Shown: positions 16,683 to 26,631 of the stretch, in pieces
Numbering within the stretch: position 1 is the stretch's first letter
How the letters are laid out: the number at the start of each line of letters is the position of its first letter
DNA from: an uncultured Clostridia bacterium
Lineage (GTDB): Bacteria; Bacillota; Clostridia; Oscillospirales; Acutalibacteraceae
Assembly (NCBI GenBank): GCA_947632385.1
Contig: CANRPD010000005.1
Coordinates: 1 to 61,935 of the forward strand
Reading direction: 5' to 3'
Length of the DNA stretch: 61,935 nt
Program-made: the position numbers and the translations under genes
The notes under the pieces: generated by a model
Database searches by the model: none
Told to the model about the DNA's origin: nothing
What the model saw: only the letters and a program-made list of their open reading frames with translations

Positions 16683-17318
16683 TTACGCCTGTTCCTTCAA
16701 AATGTACTTTCCGGCAAACTGCATCACCAGGAACGCCACCACGCAGGTCACGATGATCTCGGGGATCATGTACACGCCGTTGTAGATCAGCGAGTAGATC
16801 ACCGCCAGAGCCGTGCCGGAGAGGTTCGCCGCAGCGGGGAACCAGTCCTGCAAAAAGCTCTGCATCTCCGTCACCTCGGTGAAGGACGCCCACAGCACCC
16901 AGCCGGACAGGAAGGAGCAGAAATACCGCAGCAGGCAGCTCACCAGCGCGCCCAGCGTCATGGCCACGCCGTCGTTGCGGATCTTCCCCCGGAAGATCCC
17001 GCCGAAGCCCAGCACGGTGAACGCCAGGATGTAGTCCAGCAAAACGGAGCCGATGAGCATGCCCGCCGTCAGCCCCTTCAGCGCCGAGAGCCCGAACAGC
17101 AGCTGCAGCACGCTGAATACCAGCCCGGCTCCCAGGCCCCACTTGGTGCCGCAGCGGTAGGAAAACACCAGCACCGGCAGCATGGAGCACAGGGTGATGG
17201 AACCGCCATAGGGCAGGTCCAGCACTTTGATGAAGGACAGCACGGTGCCCAAGGCCACCATCAGTCCGCCCAACACCAGATTGAAGACACGTTTGTTCAC
17301 TTTGATCCGACCCTTCAT
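16683..17318 (-). CDS. thiT: energy-coupled thiamine transporter ThiT
   Basis: S-component of an ECF transporter for thiamine; it binds thiamine in the membrane and works with a shared EcfAAT module not in this window. The product (about 211 aa) has six hydrophobic helices, the LGGLMVALGTVLS-like first helix that contacts EcfT, and the GSITLCSMLPVLVFSYRCG segment typical of ThiT. ATG 17318 is chosen; an upstream in-frame ATG at 17378 would add a non-conserved 20 residues. The TPP riboswitch directly upstream supports thiamine as substrate. Confidence 0.93.
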   Translation of the reverse strand: MKGRIKVNKRVFNLVLGGLMVALGTVLSFIKVLDLPYGGSITLCSMLPVLVFSYRCGTKWGLGAGLVFSVLQLLFGLSALKGLTAGMLIGSVLLDYILAFTVLGFGGIFRGKIRNDGVAMTLGALVSCLLRYFCSFLSGWVLWASFTEVTEMQSFLQDWFPAAANLSGTALAVIYSLIYNGVYMIPEIIVTCVVAFLVMQFAGKYILKEQA

Positions 17319-17417
17319 GGAATGATTGAAAAATGAAAAATGCCATTCGGATAAGCTCCAAATGACATAAGACCGCATCGGAAAAGCAGCCGGACCGGCC
17401 GCCCTTCACTATGATGA

Positions 17418-17518
17418 AACGATTCCTACGTCGGTATTATCCGCATCAGGTTCCTGCCCATCTGGGCAAAGGGTTTAAGCTCAAGGCTCCTCTCAGCCCG
17501 CAAAAGCGAGCACCCCTT
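17418..17518 (-). promoter_or_regulatory. TPP (THI-box) riboswitch
   Basis: The minus strand has the conserved TPP aptamer parts in order: GGGGTGC, GGGCTGAGAGGAG, AACCCTT, GGAACCTGAT, CGGATAATACCG and CGTAGGAA. It senses thiamine pyrophosphate and would shut off thiT when TPP is high. Boundaries are approximate. Confidence 0.95.
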
Positions 17519-17537
17519 CTTTCATTTTTCGCACCTT

Positions 17538-17566
17538 ATGATACACCGAACCGGGACAAAAGTCAA
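17538..17566 (-). promoter_or_regulatory. promoter of the TPP riboswitch-thiT unit
   Basis: TTGACT (17566-17561), 17-nt spacer, TATCAT (17543-17538) on the minus strand, about 20 nt before the aptamer. It diverges from the lacI-family promoter. Confidence 0.65.
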
Positions 17567-17586
17567 CCGAAAAAACAAAAATGGGG

Positions 17587-17636
17587 TTGCAATCCCGAGA
17601 AAAAGGGAGTATAATCTTTATAAAGGACTTTATAAA
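17587..17636 (+). promoter_or_regulatory. promoter and palindromic operator of the LacI-family gene
   Basis: TTGCAA (17587-17592), 17-nt spacer, perfect TATAAT (17610-17615). Directly after the -10, bases 17617-17636 form a 20-bp palindrome (TTTATAAAG-GA-CTTTATAAA) covering the start site. That is a good place and shape for a LacI-type dimer to repress its own gene. Confidence 0.7.
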
Positions 17637-17658
17637 CCTTTCAAATGAGGTGGAGCCT

Positions 17659-18723
17659 GTGAAAGCCAAAGAATTGGCCCAACTGCTGGGCGTGTCCCCC
17701 GCCACGGTCTCCCTGGTGCTCAACAACAAGCCGGGCATCAGCGACAGCCTGCGGGCCTCCCTGCTGGGGAAGATCCGGGATCTGGGCTGCGGGAACATGA
17801 TCCGCTGCCAGGAGGGGTGCGATCCCAAGGACGACGCCGCCCTGTCCGCCGCCCGCAGCGGCCGGCCCCAGGTGGTGCTCTACCTCATCTACACCGGATT
17901 GGAAGACCCCTCCCATTGGGAGTTCGCCTTTTTCCCCCAGGTGCTCCGGGGCGCCGGCGCCGAGGCCCGGGAAAACGGCTGGGAGCTGGTGGTCCTGCAC
18001 ATGGATCCCTCCGGCGGGGATCTCAGCAGCCTCTCCGCCTATGCGGATCGGGCCGTGGGGGTCATCGCCCAGGTGAGCCGGGCCGATCAGGTAGACCTGC
18101 ATCGGATGCGGGCCTTGGGCCTGCCGGTGGTGTTCGTCGATACCTACCGCCGGGAGAAAGAGGCCAGCAGCGTCTGCGTCAACAACGAGCAGGGCATGTT
18201 CCGGGTGGTGGAATACCTGAAAGAAAAGGGCCACCGACGCATCGGCTACGTGTACGGCTGCGAGACCGACAGCATGGACGAGCGCCGCGGGTGCTTCTGC
18301 CGGGCTTTGGTGGAGCTGGGACTGCTGGATTCCCTGCAAAAGGAAAACGAGTTCTTCTTTCCCGAGGACTGCGATTCCCCCTGGGAGACCCTGGAGCAGT
18401 CCTTCCGGTCGACCGCGCACCTGCCCACCGCGCTGGTGTGCGAAAACGACAACGCCGCGCTCCACGCTCTGCGGGCCCTCAAGGCCGTGGGTCTCCGGGT
18501 GCCGGAGGACGTTTCCCTGGTGGGCTTCGACAACCGTCCCCTGTGCAGCCTCACCGACCCGCCCCTGACCTCCGTGAAAAATGATCCGGACCTGATGGGC
18601 CGGGCCTGTGTGCTCCTGCTGCAGGACCTGCGCCGGCTCATGCGCCTGAACACCACGCCCTCCCTGAAAATGGAGCTGCCCACCCAGCTGGTGGAGCGCC
18701 AAAGCGTGCGGGATCTCACCTGA
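17659..18723 (+). CDS. LacI-family transcriptional regulator
   Basis: DNA-binding repressor with an N-terminal helix-turn-helix (KAKELAQLLGVSPATVSLVLNNKPGISDSLR, residues about 2-33) and a periplasmic-binding-like sensor domain (residues about 70-350) with FDNRPLCSL and the C-terminal PPLTSV pattern. GTG 17659 follows GAGGTGGAG. No sugar-use genes lie beside it: thiT is divergent under its own riboswitch, and the next gene is convergent. The palindrome at its start site suggests autorepression; the GH51 gene at 21 kb is a possible but unproven target. Confidence 0.9.
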   Translation: MKAKELAQLLGVSPATVSLVLNNKPGISDSLRASLLGKIRDLGCGNMIRCQEGCDPKDDAALSAARSGRPQVVLYLIYTGLEDPSHWEFAFFPQVLRGAGAEARENGWELVVLHMDPSGGDLSSLSAYADRAVGVIAQVSRADQVDLHRMRALGLPVVFVDTYRREKEASSVCVNNEQGMFRVVEYLKEKGHRRIGYVYGCETDSMDERRGCFCRALVELGLLDSLQKENEFFFPEDCDSPWETLEQSFRSTAHLPTALVCENDNAALHALRALKAVGLRVPEDVSLVGFDNRPLCSLTDPPLTSVKNDPDLMGRACVLLLQDLRRLMRLNTTPSLKMELPTQLVERQSVRDLT

Positions 18724-18763
18724 TCGCCCTCAAACCATCGCGTATAAGGGACCTCCTTTTGTT

Positions 18764-18804
18764 CCTTGGGGCTGCCCACTCGGGGCGGCCCCAAGGTTTG
18801 TTTA
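18764..18804 (+). terminator. intrinsic terminator of the LacI-family gene
   Basis: Stem CCTTGGGGC (18764-18772) with GCCCCAAGG (18788-18796), then TTTGTTT. Confidence 0.8.
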
Positions 18805-18833
18805 TTGGGTCCCCCTTCCCGTCCCAGGGACAG

Positions 18834-18872
18834 AAAAGCGCTCAGGCACACCGCCTGAACGCTTTTTTTCAC
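18834..18872. terminator. terminator between convergent genes
   Basis: Stem AGCG-C-TCAGGC with GCCTGA-A-CGCT flanked by AAAA and TTTTTTT. It can serve the flavin-reductase-like gene on the minus strand and back up the LacI-family terminator on the plus strand. Confidence 0.8.
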
Positions 18873-18913
18873 GATTTCCCCAGGCCCTGCCGGTCCACAG
18901 GGCACGCGATCCT

Positions 18914-19453
18914 TCACCGCCGGTCGTCCACGTCGATGACCTCGCCCACAAAGACCACATGGGCCTGCCAGTCTCCCCGCTCGTCCGGGGGATAGACCGC
19001 CGGGCTCGCCTGATAATACGCCTGGATCTCCGGCGCCAGGTCCTCCCTGGCAAACGCGTGCTGATACAGCTTCCTGCACAGGAACGTGAGATGCGCCTCC
19101 CGATACGTGACGCTGTCCCCCATGGGCACCGGCGTCAGCCCGGCGGCCTTCACCTTGTCTCCGTCCCGCCCAGAGTGAGACCCCATATACCCCAGCGCCT
19201 TCCGGTATTCCGGCGGGAAGAAGCTCACGGTAAAGGTGGGGTTCTCCAGGAGGAACGAGCACGTGTACCGGGACGGATACACATACACGGTCACGGTGGG
19301 CCCGGCGCTTCCTCCCCGGGACCAGAGATTGCCCAGGCTGCCCCAGCCGATGGTGCACCCGTTGAAGTGCTCCATGGAGCCGGCCGTGACCAGCGCCATC
19401 TCCCTGCTGAACAGCGAAAACGCAGGATATTCTTTCTGCTCAAACGGTCTCAC
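18914..19453 (-). CDS. flavin reductase-like (FMN-binding split barrel) protein
   Basis: A 179-aa protein with a flavin-reductase-like split barrel: NGCTIGWGSLGNLWSR and TVYVYPSRYTCSFLLENPTFTVSFF are typical strands of the NADH:FMN reductase fold. It may reduce flavin or simply bind FMN; partner unknown. Start GTG 19453 follows GGAGAGGTGAGC; the longer frame to 19618 is low-complexity and overlaps the next gene upstream. The promoter is not obvious. Confidence 0.85.
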   Translation of the reverse strand: MRPFEQKEYPAFSLFSREMALVTAGSMEHFNGCTIGWGSLGNLWSRGGSAGPTVTVYVYPSRYTCSFLLENPTFTVSFFPPEYRKALGYMGSHSGRDGDKVKAAGLTPVPMGDSVTYREAHLTFLCRKLYQHAFAREDLAPEIQAYYQASPAVYPPDERGDWQAHVVFVGEVIDVDDRR

Positions 19454-19517
19454 ACGCTCACCTCTCCAAAATCTTCTCTTCCCCGTTTCCGGGGATCTCC
19501 CTTTCCGGGGATGCCCC

Positions 19518-20924
19518 TCACAGATCCCCTTCGCCCTCGGTTCCCCGGGTCCAGCAGGCAAACAGCTGCATCCCACCCAGCAGCACGAACAGGGACACCG
19601 CCGGCGACACCAGCGCATGCCCGGCGATGAGCGCGATGGCGAACCCCGCCAGGGTGACGAACAGATACGTGGCGGTCTTCAGCGAGCCCAGGGTCTCAAG
19701 CGGGTGCCGGACGAACCGCACCACCGCCCAAGCGATGAACCCCAGATACGGCAGGATATACACCACAAAGCCCACCACGCCGTGGCGCACCAGCACCGCC
19801 ACCAGGTCCATCTCCACCATCAGCTCCACATCGTGGGTGAGGGCCGGGCAGTTGGCATAGCCCACCCCAAACAGCTTCACGGCCAGTCCCCCGTCCAGAT
19901 AGGACTGCACCGTGGCGGCGGAACTCAACAGCCGGCGGCTGAGGATCTGATCCACCCGTTCCACCAGAGGGTTCTGGTCCAGCAGGGTCCTCAGCCAGGT
20001 GCCCCGGGTCATGGCCTCGATCTCCTCACTGAAGGAGAGCTGGCTCATTTCCGAATTCTCGTCCATGATCTCCACATAGACGTTGTTGAGATAGCTCTGC
20101 AGAGAGGACCGGAAATAGAGCAAAAACACCGTCACACACAGCAGCGCCAGCACGGCGAACCGCACCCACGCCCCCCGAGAGGGCGTCCGCAGCGCCTGCA
20201 CCGCCGCCCAGATCCCCGCGGCCAGGCAGTACAGCGCGATGAACAGGAACACGATCTTGGTCCCGATGAAATTGGCGCTGAACGCCACGGAAAACAGCGT
20301 CCACGCGATGCCCACGCCCCGATACCAGGTCTTTCGGGTCACCGTGGGCAGCTGGGTCACACAGTAGTACACCGTCACCGGCGCAGTCAGCGCCAAAATG
20401 CAGCTGACTTCATTGGCGGCGTGGAACCACCCGTTATAGCCGTACCCAGAGCTCCCGTAGGAGACAAAGCTCGTCCCCGTCAGGTAGGCCAGCAGAATCA
20501 CCCCGGCATAGAGGCCTCCCGCCCAGGCGATGGCCCGGGTCGAGGCCAAAAATCCCAGCTCCCGATAGGCGCTCCAGAGGAAGATCAGCACCAGCGGCGC
20601 GTAGAACGTCTTGACGATCTCCTGGATATTCCGCAGGCACAGCCCCAGCCCGCCCAGGCGGAACAGATGCACCAGGAACACCAGTAGATAGGCCCCGATG
20701 GCCCCCAGCGCCCCCCAGACCCACTTTTTCTGGGGAAAGCGGCTGATCCACACCGTATAGACCAGCCCCAGCACCATGAACAGCGCCCGCATCACCACGC
20801 CGGGGGTCACCGGCAGCTGGGCACGGATGGCAAAGGCCGTCAGACAGTCCAGCAGGGGCTGAAAGACCACATAGGCCGCCACCACCAGGGGCAGCGTCCT
20901 GCGCACGGCATCCGATCGGGACAT
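19518..20924 (-). CDS. O-antigen ligase/polymerase-like membrane protein
   Basis: A 468-aa polytopic membrane protein with about eleven hydrophobic helices and one large outside loop (near residues 265-345), the layout of the WaaL/Wzy O-antigen ligase family. Such proteins polymerise or attach surface glycans. SANFIGTKIVFLF and the HAANEVSC segment fit the family's conserved helices. No glycosyltransferases or Wzx lie next to it, so its glycan is unknown. ATG 20924 follows GAAAGGTGG. Confidence 0.8.
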   Translation of the reverse strand: MSRSDAVRRTLPLVVAAYVVFQPLLDCLTAFAIRAQLPVTPGVVMRALFMVLGLVYTVWISRFPQKKWVWGALGAIGAYLLVFLVHLFRLGGLGLCLRNIQEIVKTFYAPLVLIFLWSAYRELGFLASTRAIAWAGGLYAGVILLAYLTGTSFVSYGSSGYGYNGWFHAANEVSCILALTAPVTVYYCVTQLPTVTRKTWYRGVGIAWTLFSVAFSANFIGTKIVFLFIALYCLAAGIWAAVQALRTPSRGAWVRFAVLALLCVTVFLLYFRSSLQSYLNNVYVEIMDENSEMSQLSFSEEIEAMTRGTWLRTLLDQNPLVERVDQILSRRLLSSAATVQSYLDGGLAVKLFGVGYANCPALTHDVELMVEMDLVAVLVRHGVVGFVVYILPYLGFIAWAVVRFVRHPLETLGSLKTATYLFVTLAGFAIALIAGHALVSPAVSLFVLLGGMQLFACWTRGTEGEGDL

Positions 20925-21048
20925 AAGAAACCACCTTTCGGGAGGGTTTTGAAGTGTTGTGTTATGGAAACTATTCTAAACCAAACCAGCCCATTATGCA
21001 ACCCTTAATTTGCCGAAACCGGCCAAAAAAGCGGTTTTCCCGGTGGGC

Positions 21049-22518
21049 TCAGCGCACCGTCAGCGCCGCCACCGAGCACCCGGGCAGCATCACCCGCCAG
21101 GCCTCTCCCTCCGGCCGCACCGTGCATGCCCGGGGCTCCACCCGGCTCGGGCAGTCAAAATCGTTTCGGTCTGCGGGCTTCCCCGCCAGGATCCGTCCCC
21201 GGATCTCCCGGGGCCTGCACCCCTCCAGCCGCAGTTCCAGCTCTTCTGCCCCCTGGTCGGCCAGGTTCGCCACCGTGATGTGCACCTCCCCGTCCGCATC
21301 CACCGAGGCCGAGGCGGACAGCGCCGGCACCGCATGACCGCCGGCCCCGGCGGCGCCGGTATCCAGCGCACACGCCAGCAGCCGGGCGTCCTGGTGCTCC
21401 TGGTACAGGTCGAACACGTGATAGGTGGGGGTCTTCACCATCCGGTCGTCCCGGGTCAGCAGCACCGCCTGCAGCACGTTCACCAGCTGGGCCAGATTGG
21501 CCATCACCACCCGGTCTGCGTGTCGGTTGAAGATATTCAGCGTCACCGCCGCCACCAGGGCGTCCCGCATGGTGTTCTGCTGATACAGGAACCCCGGGTC
21601 GGTGCCGGGCTCCACCTGGTGCCAGGTGCCCCATTCGTCCACCACCAGGCCCACCCGGTGCTCCGGGTCGAACCGGTCCATGACGGCCGTGTGCTTCACG
21701 ATGAGCTCCTCCATGAACAGCGCCTTCTCCAGCAGCTCATAGTATTCCTCCCGGGTGAACTGCGTGGCGCTGTGCTTGTGCTCCCAGGTGCCGCCCACGG
21801 TGTAGTAGTGCAGGCTCAGCCCCTGCATGTACCGCCCGGCGATCTCCATCACCTCCCGGGTCCAGTCATAGTCGTCCCCGTTGGGCCCGCAGGCGATCTT
21901 GAACACCCGGTTCTCCCCGTAGCTGCGCACATAGGTCTGGTACCGCCGGTAGTTGTCCGCGTAGAAGGACGGCCGCATGTTGCCGCCGCAGCCCCAGTTC
22001 TCGTTGCCCACGCCGAAGTATTTCACCCGCCAGGGGTCCGGGTGCCCGTTGGCCGCCCGCAGCTGGGCCATAGGCGAGACCCCGTCAAAGGTCAGATACT
22101 CCATCCATTCGCTCATCTCCTGCACCGTCCCGGAGCCCAGGTTCCCGTTGATGTACGGTTCGCAGCCGATCTGCCGGCACAGCTCCATGAATTCGTGGGT
22201 GCCGAAGGAATTGTCCTCGGTGACGCCGCCCCAATGGGTGTTCACCATCTTTTTCCGCTGCCCCCTGGGCCCGATGCCGTCCTTCCAGTGGTACTCATCG
22301 GCAAAGCACCCCCCGGGCCAGCGCAGCACCGGCAGCCGGATGGCCCGCAGGGCCTCCACCACGTCGGTGCGCATGCCGTTCACATTGGGGATCGCGCTGT
22401 CCTCCCCCACGAACACCCCGCCGTAGATGCAGTGTCCCAGGTGTTCGGAAAAGTTGCCGTACAGGTTTCGGTTGATGACGGCCCCAGCGCTGCGGGCGTC
22501 CACGGTCAGTCTGCTCAT
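21049..22518 (-). CDS. abfA: alpha-L-arabinofuranosidase, glycoside hydrolase family 51
   Basis: Retaining exo-enzyme removing terminal arabinofuranose from arabinan or arabinoxylan pieces. The catalytic acid/base is in [11 protein letters not shown] and the nucleophile Glu in [23 protein letters not shown] near the N-terminus is the GH51 signature. The 489-aa length is normal, and with no signal peptide it is cytoplasmic. ATG 22518 follows AAGGAGGA. No arabinose catabolic genes are near it. Confidence 0.95.
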   Translation of the reverse strand: MSRLTVDARSAGAVINRNLYGNFSEHLGHCIYGGVFVGEDSAIPNVNGMRTDVVEALRAIRLPVLRWPGGCFADEYHWKDGIGPRGQRKKMVNTHWGGVTEDNSFGTHEFMELCRQIGCEPYINGNLGSGTVQEMSEWMEYLTFDGVSPMAQLRAANGHPDPWRVKYFGVGNENWGCGGNMRPSFYADNYRRYQTYVRSYGENRVFKIACGPNGDDYDWTREVMEIAGRYMQGLSLHYYTVGGTWEHKHSATQFTREEYYELLEKALFMEELIVKHTAVMDRFDPEHRVGLVVDEWGTWHQVEPGTDPGFLYQQNTMRDALVAAVTLNIFNRHADRVVMANLAQLVNVLQAVLLTRDDRMVKTPTYHVFDLYQEHQDARLLACALDTGAAGAGGHAVPALSASASVDADGEVHITVANLADQGAEELELRLEGCRPREIRGRILAGKPADRNDFDCPSRVEPRACTVRPEGEAWRVMLPGCSVAALTVR

Positions 22519-22606
22519 GCTGTGTCCTCCTTGGGTCGGTCGACGATCGTTCTCCAAATCTTCTTTCCGCCGGGAAAAACGGCTCCCGCCGCTCTCCCCT
22601 GGGTCG

Positions 22607-23524
22607 TTACAGGATGGTCAGCGCCCCGGGGACACATTCCACCGTGATCCGGTCAAAGTGCCCCAGCACCTCGCCGTCCGTATGGACGCACAGGGGCACG
22701 CTGGCGCGCACCTGGGCGCTCCGGAACCGCCCGCCCCGCACCCCCGGGAACCAGAAATGCTTCCCGAAAAAGGCCGTGGGCAGCGCCAGCAGCACCAGCA
22801 GCCGGGGCAGTCCCGCCACGCTGCACAGGTCCAGCTGGCCGTCGGTGTCGTCGGCCTGGGGGCAGAATTGGAACCCGCCCCCCTCGAACCGGTGCACCAT
22901 CCCCGCCGCGAACAGGAACCCATCCAGCTCCAGGGCGTCGCCCCCATCGGGCTGCAGGGTCACCCGGGCCTTTTGGGCGGTCAACAGCTCCTTCATGGCC
23001 ACCGCCAGGTACGTCAGCTTCCCCAGTCCCAGCCGGTTGAGCGTCGCCTTGGCCCGGTTCTTCTGCACCGATTCGCACACCGCCGCGTCAAAGCCCATGC
23101 CGCAGGCCGTGGCGAACCGCCGCTTCGTCCCGTCGGGCAGCGCCACCACCCCCAGGTCCATCCGCCGCCCGGGGCTTGCCAGCGCCCGCCGGGCCGCTTG
23201 GGCGGGGTCCTTGGGCAGCCCCAGGTCCCGGGCCAGGTCGTTGCTGGAGCCCGTGGGCACCCAGCCCAGCCGGACCATCCCCGGGTCTTCGAGGCCCTGG
23301 AGCACCTCGTTCACCGTGCCGTCTCCCCCCAGCACCCACAGCGTCACGTCTCCTGCCGCCTCCCGGGTGAGGGACTCCGCCAGCCGGGCCGCATCCCCCG
23401 GCCCCTGGGAGAACACCGCCCGGTAGTCCACGCCGCTTTCCGCCAGCACCGGCTCCACGGCCTCCCGCCAGACCTGCTCCCCCCGCCCGGACCGGGCGGC
23501 CGGGTTCACCACCACATGGATCAT
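22607..23524 (-). CDS. diacylglycerol kinase-family lipid kinase
   Basis: Cytoplasmic lipid kinase of the DagK/YegS/LCB5 family, expected to phosphorylate diacylglycerol or a similar lipid. It shows the nucleotide-binding [24 protein letters not shown] and [12 protein letters not shown] motifs. Length (305 aa) is normal. ATG 23524 follows GGAGAGGCAGG. It lies 75 nt after the nucleotidyltransferase gene on the same strand and could share its transcript. Confidence 0.92.
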   Translation of the reverse strand: MIHVVVNPAARSGRGEQVWREAVEPVLAESGVDYRAVFSQGPGDAARLAESLTREAAGDVTLWVLGGDGTVNEVLQGLEDPGMVRLGWVPTGSSNDLARDLGLPKDPAQAARRALASPGRRMDLGVVALPDGTKRRFATACGMGFDAAVCESVQKNRAKATLNRLGLGKLTYLAVAMKELLTAQKARVTLQPDGGDALELDGFLFAAGMVHRFEGGGFQFCPQADDTDGQLDLCSVAGLPRLLVLLALPTAFFGKHFWFPGVRGGRFRSAQVRASVPLCVHTDGEVLGHFDRITVECVPGALTIL

Positions 23525-23598
23525 TGCCTGCCTCTCCTTCCCCGCTCAAACCCCCGCGTCTCACGCGCCGGACTTTCACCGTCCAGAAAAACCTCGTT

Positions 23599-24405
23599 CT
23601 ACCCCTTGTCCGCCCCCCACGAGCTGTTCCATGTCTTGGGCCGCGGGAGAAAACGGGTCTGATACTCCCGTTCCATCGTGTCGATGTCCTGCTGGGTGAT
23701 CTCGTCCGGCGAAAAGCGGTTCTTATGGCACAGCCTCAGCAGATTCAAGTAGGTAATCTGCGGGCATTCCTGCTCCACCCGTTCCAAAATGCTGTACTTG
23801 CTGGAACAGCTTTTTCCGGTGTAATAGAGATAGTCCGACATGGCCGTGGTGAGGACGATCTGAGTCATCATTCGCAAGGACGGGTGCGCCACGGTTTTGA
23901 GGTACTCGTTTTGGTACCAATCGGTCCCCTTGAGGGACTCCAATTCTTCGGCGCTCATCCGCTTGGTCATCTCCACGTCGGCCCGCGTCGGGCGTTCCAG
24001 CGAGGGGATCCGATCCTCCCCGTACACGGTGATCCCGGTGTCCAGCGCCCGGAACACCTCGATGGGCCGTTCAATGAGGTCCTTGTTTTGCTGCGTCCGG
24101 GGAAAATCGTAGGCATACGGATGCACCAGATGCCTGGACTGAAACACGACCTTTGCGATGGGCACATCCCGCCCGGTATCCTGCTCCACCCGGTCGATCA
24201 GGGCCCAGATCTGCCGCTTCTCCAAGTCGTACTCCACCTCATCCGACACGATGTGGATCAGGTCGATATCGCTGCCGGCATTTCCCGTATAGGTGTCGTC
24301 CGAAAGAGACCCCACCAAGATCACCGACTGGACGAAATCCAGTGCCCGGACTTCATCGAGATACCGACTGAGGATCTCCTTGGCCCGTTCCTTCGACTTG
24401 TTCAT
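23599..24405 (-). CDS. nucleotidyltransferase-fold protein
   Basis: A 268-aa protein with an N-terminal nucleotidyltransferase core: GSLSDDTYTGNAGSDIDLI has the GS-x(n)-DxD signature. The C-terminal half is helical. It resembles antibiotic-type and MNT-like transferases; the substrate is unknown. ATG 24405 follows CAGGAGGGATGCAA and lies only 23 nt past the helicase stop, so it looks like the fourth gene of the TerB-BrxD-helicase operon. Its codons are less GC-rich than those of its neighbours, hinting at a separate origin. Confidence 0.75.
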   Translation of the reverse strand: MNKSKERAKEILSRYLDEVRALDFVQSVILVGSLSDDTYTGNAGSDIDLIHIVSDEVEYDLEKRQIWALIDRVEQDTGRDVPIAKVVFQSRHLVHPYAYDFPRTQQNKDLIERPIEVFRALDTGITVYGEDRIPSLERPTRADVEMTKRMSAEELESLKGTDWYQNEYLKTVAHPSLRMMTQIVLTTAMSDYLYYTGKSCSSKYSILERVEQECPQITYLNLLRLCHKNRFSPDEITQQDIDTMEREYQTRFLPRPKTWNSSWGADKG

Positions 24406-24428
24406 TTGCATCCCTCCTGTGTGTTCCT

Positions 24429-26627
24429 TCACGCCCCCAGGCAGTCCGCCCGCAGGCCCGCAAAGTCCAGAAAATCCTCCACATACTGCTTGCGCAGCAG
24501 CTCCTGGGGCACGAACTCGTTGTACTTCCCCCGGATCTGCACCTGCTCCGGCAGGGGCAGGGTGTTGAGGTCCGGCTCCTCGGCCAGGATCTCCCGGATC
24601 TCCGCTTCCAGCCCGGCCTGTCCCCCGTCATACACCACCTCCAGGTACACACAGGTGGGCCAGGGCATCCGGCTCTGGATCCCCCGGGCCCGCAGCAGCA
24701 GGTGCAGCGTGGTCAGCTGCCGGGTCCCCACCCAGGGGAAGACCGCGAATTTCCGCTCCGAAAGGGCCGTCACAAGCCGGTCTAAGACCCCCGCGTTCCG
24801 GGTGATGAACCGGATCTCCTCCAGCCGCTGGGCGCAGCCCTCGCTGAGGTAGGGATACGTCTCGTCCCCCTGCAGGATGCTCCGCAGCTTCTGCACCAGC
24901 ACGGTGTGCAGCTCCGTGTCGAAATCCACGTCCCAGTCCACCACAGAGATCCCCGGCACCTTTTTCACGAACAGCACTTTCGAGCGCTCGTTCACCTCCA
25001 CCGTCTCCCAGGACATCCCCGCCAGGGCGAACCGCGTCCCCACCGGGTACACCTTGTCCACGGTGCCGATGGTCCGATTCTCGTCCTTCACCAGCAGGTA
25101 TTCCGAGGCCTCGAACACCGTGAGGAACTTGTAGCTGTTGGCAACCTTTTCCCCTTCCCGCCCCAGGATCAGCCCGCCCCGCTCGGTCCGTTCCAGCTGG
25201 TCCGTGTCCAGCAGGTGCCGCAGCAGCAGCCGGTAGTCCTCCTGGGTGACCGCCCGGAAGGGCCCCAGGGTCAGCACGTCCTGGGCCAGCCGTGCAGGAG
25301 ACAGCTCCCCGCAGCTCTTCAGGTGGCTCATGGTCTGGTGATACACCAGGTCATAGGGGTGCCGCCGGGGCTGGATGGGCTCCACCCAGTGCTCCCGCAG
25401 GTACAGCTGGATGATGGCGATGGTGCGGATGAACTCCCAGTTCACCGGGCCCAGGGTCTGGTCCGCGTTCACCTTCAGGTCCTCCACAAAGGTGAACAGC
25501 AGCCGGGGGATCTGCCCCCGCCGGCCGCACCGGCCCAGCCGCTGGGCAAAGCTGGAGACCGTGGCCGGCGCGCCGATCTGCACCACCTGGTCCAACGAGC
25601 CGATGTCGATGCCCAGCTCCAGGGTCACCGTGGCCCCGGTGACGATCTTCTGGTCCGGGTCCCGCATCTCCTCCTCGGTGTTCTCCCGCAGCAGGGCGGA
25701 GACGTTCCCGTGGTGCACCCGGTACACGTCCGGGGCCTTGCGCTCCAGGGCGATCTGCCGCAGGTTCGCCATCACCAGCTCCGTCTCCTCCCGGGAATTG
25801 GTGAACAGGATGGTCTTGCGGTCCAGGGTGTTCCGGAACAGGTACTCGTACATCTGCCGGGTGCCGGCCTGGGCGGCGGAAAGGGCCGTGTCCGTCCCCT
25901 CGTCCCGGGGCTCGTCCCGCTTGTCCGCCACGTTCACGAACCGCTCCACATGCAGCCCGATGCGCTTTTTCCCCTCGGGCATCACCGGCGCCTGGCACCG
26001 CCGGTGGGTCCCCGTGCACAGCCACTGCTGGGCCAACGTCACGTCCCCCAGGGTGGCGGAGAGCCCGATGCGCCGGGGGAACACCCCCGTCAGCTGCTGC
26101 AGCCGCTCCAGCACGCACAGCAGCTGCACCCCCCGGGCGTCCCGCATGAAGTAGTGCACCTCGTCGATGATCACATACCGCAGGTCGGAAAACAGCTTGA
26201 GGCACGTCCCCCGCTTGTGGGTCAGCAAACTCTCCAGGCTCTCCGGGGTGATCTGCAGCAGCCCCCGGGGCTTCTTCACCAGCTTGTTTTTGGCCGTCAC
26301 CGAGGCGTCCCCGTGCCACTTGGTCACCGGCAGGTCCGAGCGGGCCAGCAGGCCGTCCAGGCGCTTGAACTGGTCGTTGATGAGGGCCTTCAGGGGGGAG
26401 ATGTACATCACCCCCACCGAGGCGGCGGGCCGCTGGGTCAGGTCCGTGAGCACCGGGAGAAAGGCGGCCTCGGTCTTGCCGGAGGCCGTCCCGGAGGACA
26501 GCAGCAGGTGGTCGTCCGTGTCGAGAACGGTCTCGATGGCCGCCACCTGGATGGCCCGCAGCCCCTCCCAGCCGCTCTCGTAGATGTAGTCCTGGATAAA
26601 CGGCGCCAGGCGGGAAAATGCATCCAT
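24429..26627 (-). CDS. Lhr/BrxHI-like DEAD/DEAH-box helicase
   Basis: Superfamily 2 helicase. Walker A is GTASGKT (46-52), motif II is DEVH (155-158), motif III is LSATLGD, and motif VI is in AQRLGRCGRRG. The long C-terminal half (about residues 400-732) fits the Lhr-type winged-helix and beta-sheet regions. At 732 aa it is the size of BrxHI, the Lhr-like helicase of type 2 BREX, where it accompanies BrxD. ATG 26627 lies 4 nt after the brxD-like stop. No PglX, PglZ or methylase is present. Confidence 0.88.
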   Translation of the reverse strand: MDAFSRLAPFIQDYIYESGWEGLRAIQVAAIETVLDTDDHLLLSSGTASGKTEAAFLPVLTDLTQRPAASVGVMYISPLKALINDQFKRLDGLLARSDLPVTKWHGDASVTAKNKLVKKPRGLLQITPESLESLLTHKRGTCLKLFSDLRYVIIDEVHYFMRDARGVQLLCVLERLQQLTGVFPRRIGLSATLGDVTLAQQWLCTGTHRRCQAPVMPEGKKRIGLHVERFVNVADKRDEPRDEGTDTALSAAQAGTRQMYEYLFRNTLDRKTILFTNSREETELVMANLRQIALERKAPDVYRVHHGNVSALLRENTEEEMRDPDQKIVTGATVTLELGIDIGSLDQVVQIGAPATVSSFAQRLGRCGRRGQIPRLLFTFVEDLKVNADQTLGPVNWEFIRTIAIIQLYLREHWVEPIQPRRHPYDLVYHQTMSHLKSCGELSPARLAQDVLTLGPFRAVTQEDYRLLLRHLLDTDQLERTERGGLILGREGEKVANSYKFLTVFEASEYLLVKDENRTIGTVDKVYPVGTRFALAGMSWETVEVNERSKVLFVKKVPGISVVDWDVDFDTELHTVLVQKLRSILQGDETYPYLSEGCAQRLEEIRFITRNAGVLDRLVTALSERKFAVFPWVGTRQLTTLHLLLRARGIQSRMPWPTCVYLEVVYDGGQAGLEAEIREILAEEPDLNTLPLPEQVQIRGKYNEFVPQELLRKQYVEDFLDFAGLRADCLGA

Positions 26628-26631
26628 ACCG

